NCBI GenBank assembly: GCA_002329325.1
Contig: DCTX01000014.1
Span: 7,891 to 21,327, forward strand
Length of the DNA stretch: 13,437 nt
Direction: 5' to 3'
Source: Anaerolineales bacterium UBA1429
GTDB taxonomy: Bacteria; Chloroflexota; Anaerolineae; UBA1429
The notes under the pieces were generated by a model. It searched no databases. It was not told where the DNA came from and worked only from the letters and a program-made list of their open reading frames with translations. Both the position numbers and the translations under genes were made by a program. Shown here piece by piece: positions 13,414-13,437 of the stretch (within the stretch, counting starts at the first letter, position 1; each line of letters begins with the position of its first letter).

Positions 13414-13437
13414 GGGGAAGTGTCGGAACTGGCAGAC
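13414..13437 (+). tRNA. 5' end of a probable tRNA-Leu, cut by the window edge
   Basis: GGGGAAG (possible acceptor strand, 13414-13420), TG at positions 8-9, then TCGGAACTGGCAGAC, which matches the D-arm pattern of bacterial tRNA-Leu. The anticodon and 3' half are outside the window, so isoacceptor and identity are not proven; tRNA-Ser has a different D arm. Confidence 0.6.

Overview
This is a GC-rich bacterial chromosome segment. Gene content, a TTG start with a strong ribosome binding site, short Rhs-type cassettes and abundant small lipoproteins would fit a Chloroflexota genome (Anaerolineae/Caldilineae-like), but that assignment is inference from style only. No transposase, integrase or CRISPR array is visible.

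Layout. Positions 3-464 hold the 3' end of an RlmI-type rRNA methyltransferase. Positions 613-1458 hold lgt (prolipoprotein diacylglyceryl transferase), with its own promoter and a strong bidirectional-looking hairpin terminator. On the minus strand (4235 to 1565), rhamnulokinase (rhaB) and N-acetylglucosamine-6-phosphate deacetylase (nagA) form a two-gene operon behind a well-formed sigma70-type promoter. Positions 4456-9955 are an accessory island of Rhs fragments. Positions 10829-9972 (minus) encode a DUF2268/YjaZ-like putative Zn protease. Positions 11196-13069 are an operon of a BadF/BcrA-family amino-sugar kinase (GlcNAc and/or MurNAc) and murQ, with its own promoter. Positions 13202-13274 are tRNA-Lys(CTT), and the window ends inside a probable tRNA-Leu.

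The island is the interesting part. It holds three tandem modules, each made of a 5'-truncated Rhs core fragment (HDHLGS to YTDPSG), a completely different C-terminal domain, and directly downstream a small envelope-targeted protein (lipoprotein, single-TM protein, lipoprotein). A fourth Rhs remnant follows. I read this as a store of orphan Rhs C-terminal toxin / immunity cassettes. The core fragments are nearly identical at the DNA level, which would let homologous recombination swap tips onto a full-length rhs gene elsewhere. Modules 2 and 3 carry, at exactly the same position inside a tyrosine codon, a 65/49-bp double-hairpin element absent from module 1. Its second stem differs between copies by compensatory or pairing-preserving changes. 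The element frameshifts the core in both modules.

Functional links outside the island: NagA, the BadF-type kinase and MurQ together form most of a MurNAc/GlcNAc salvage route (MurNAc to MurNAc-6-P to GlcNAc-6-P to GlcN-6-P). The two halves of this pathway lie on opposite sides of the Rhs island in divergent orientation, suggesting the island was inserted between, or grew between, once-closer salvage genes.
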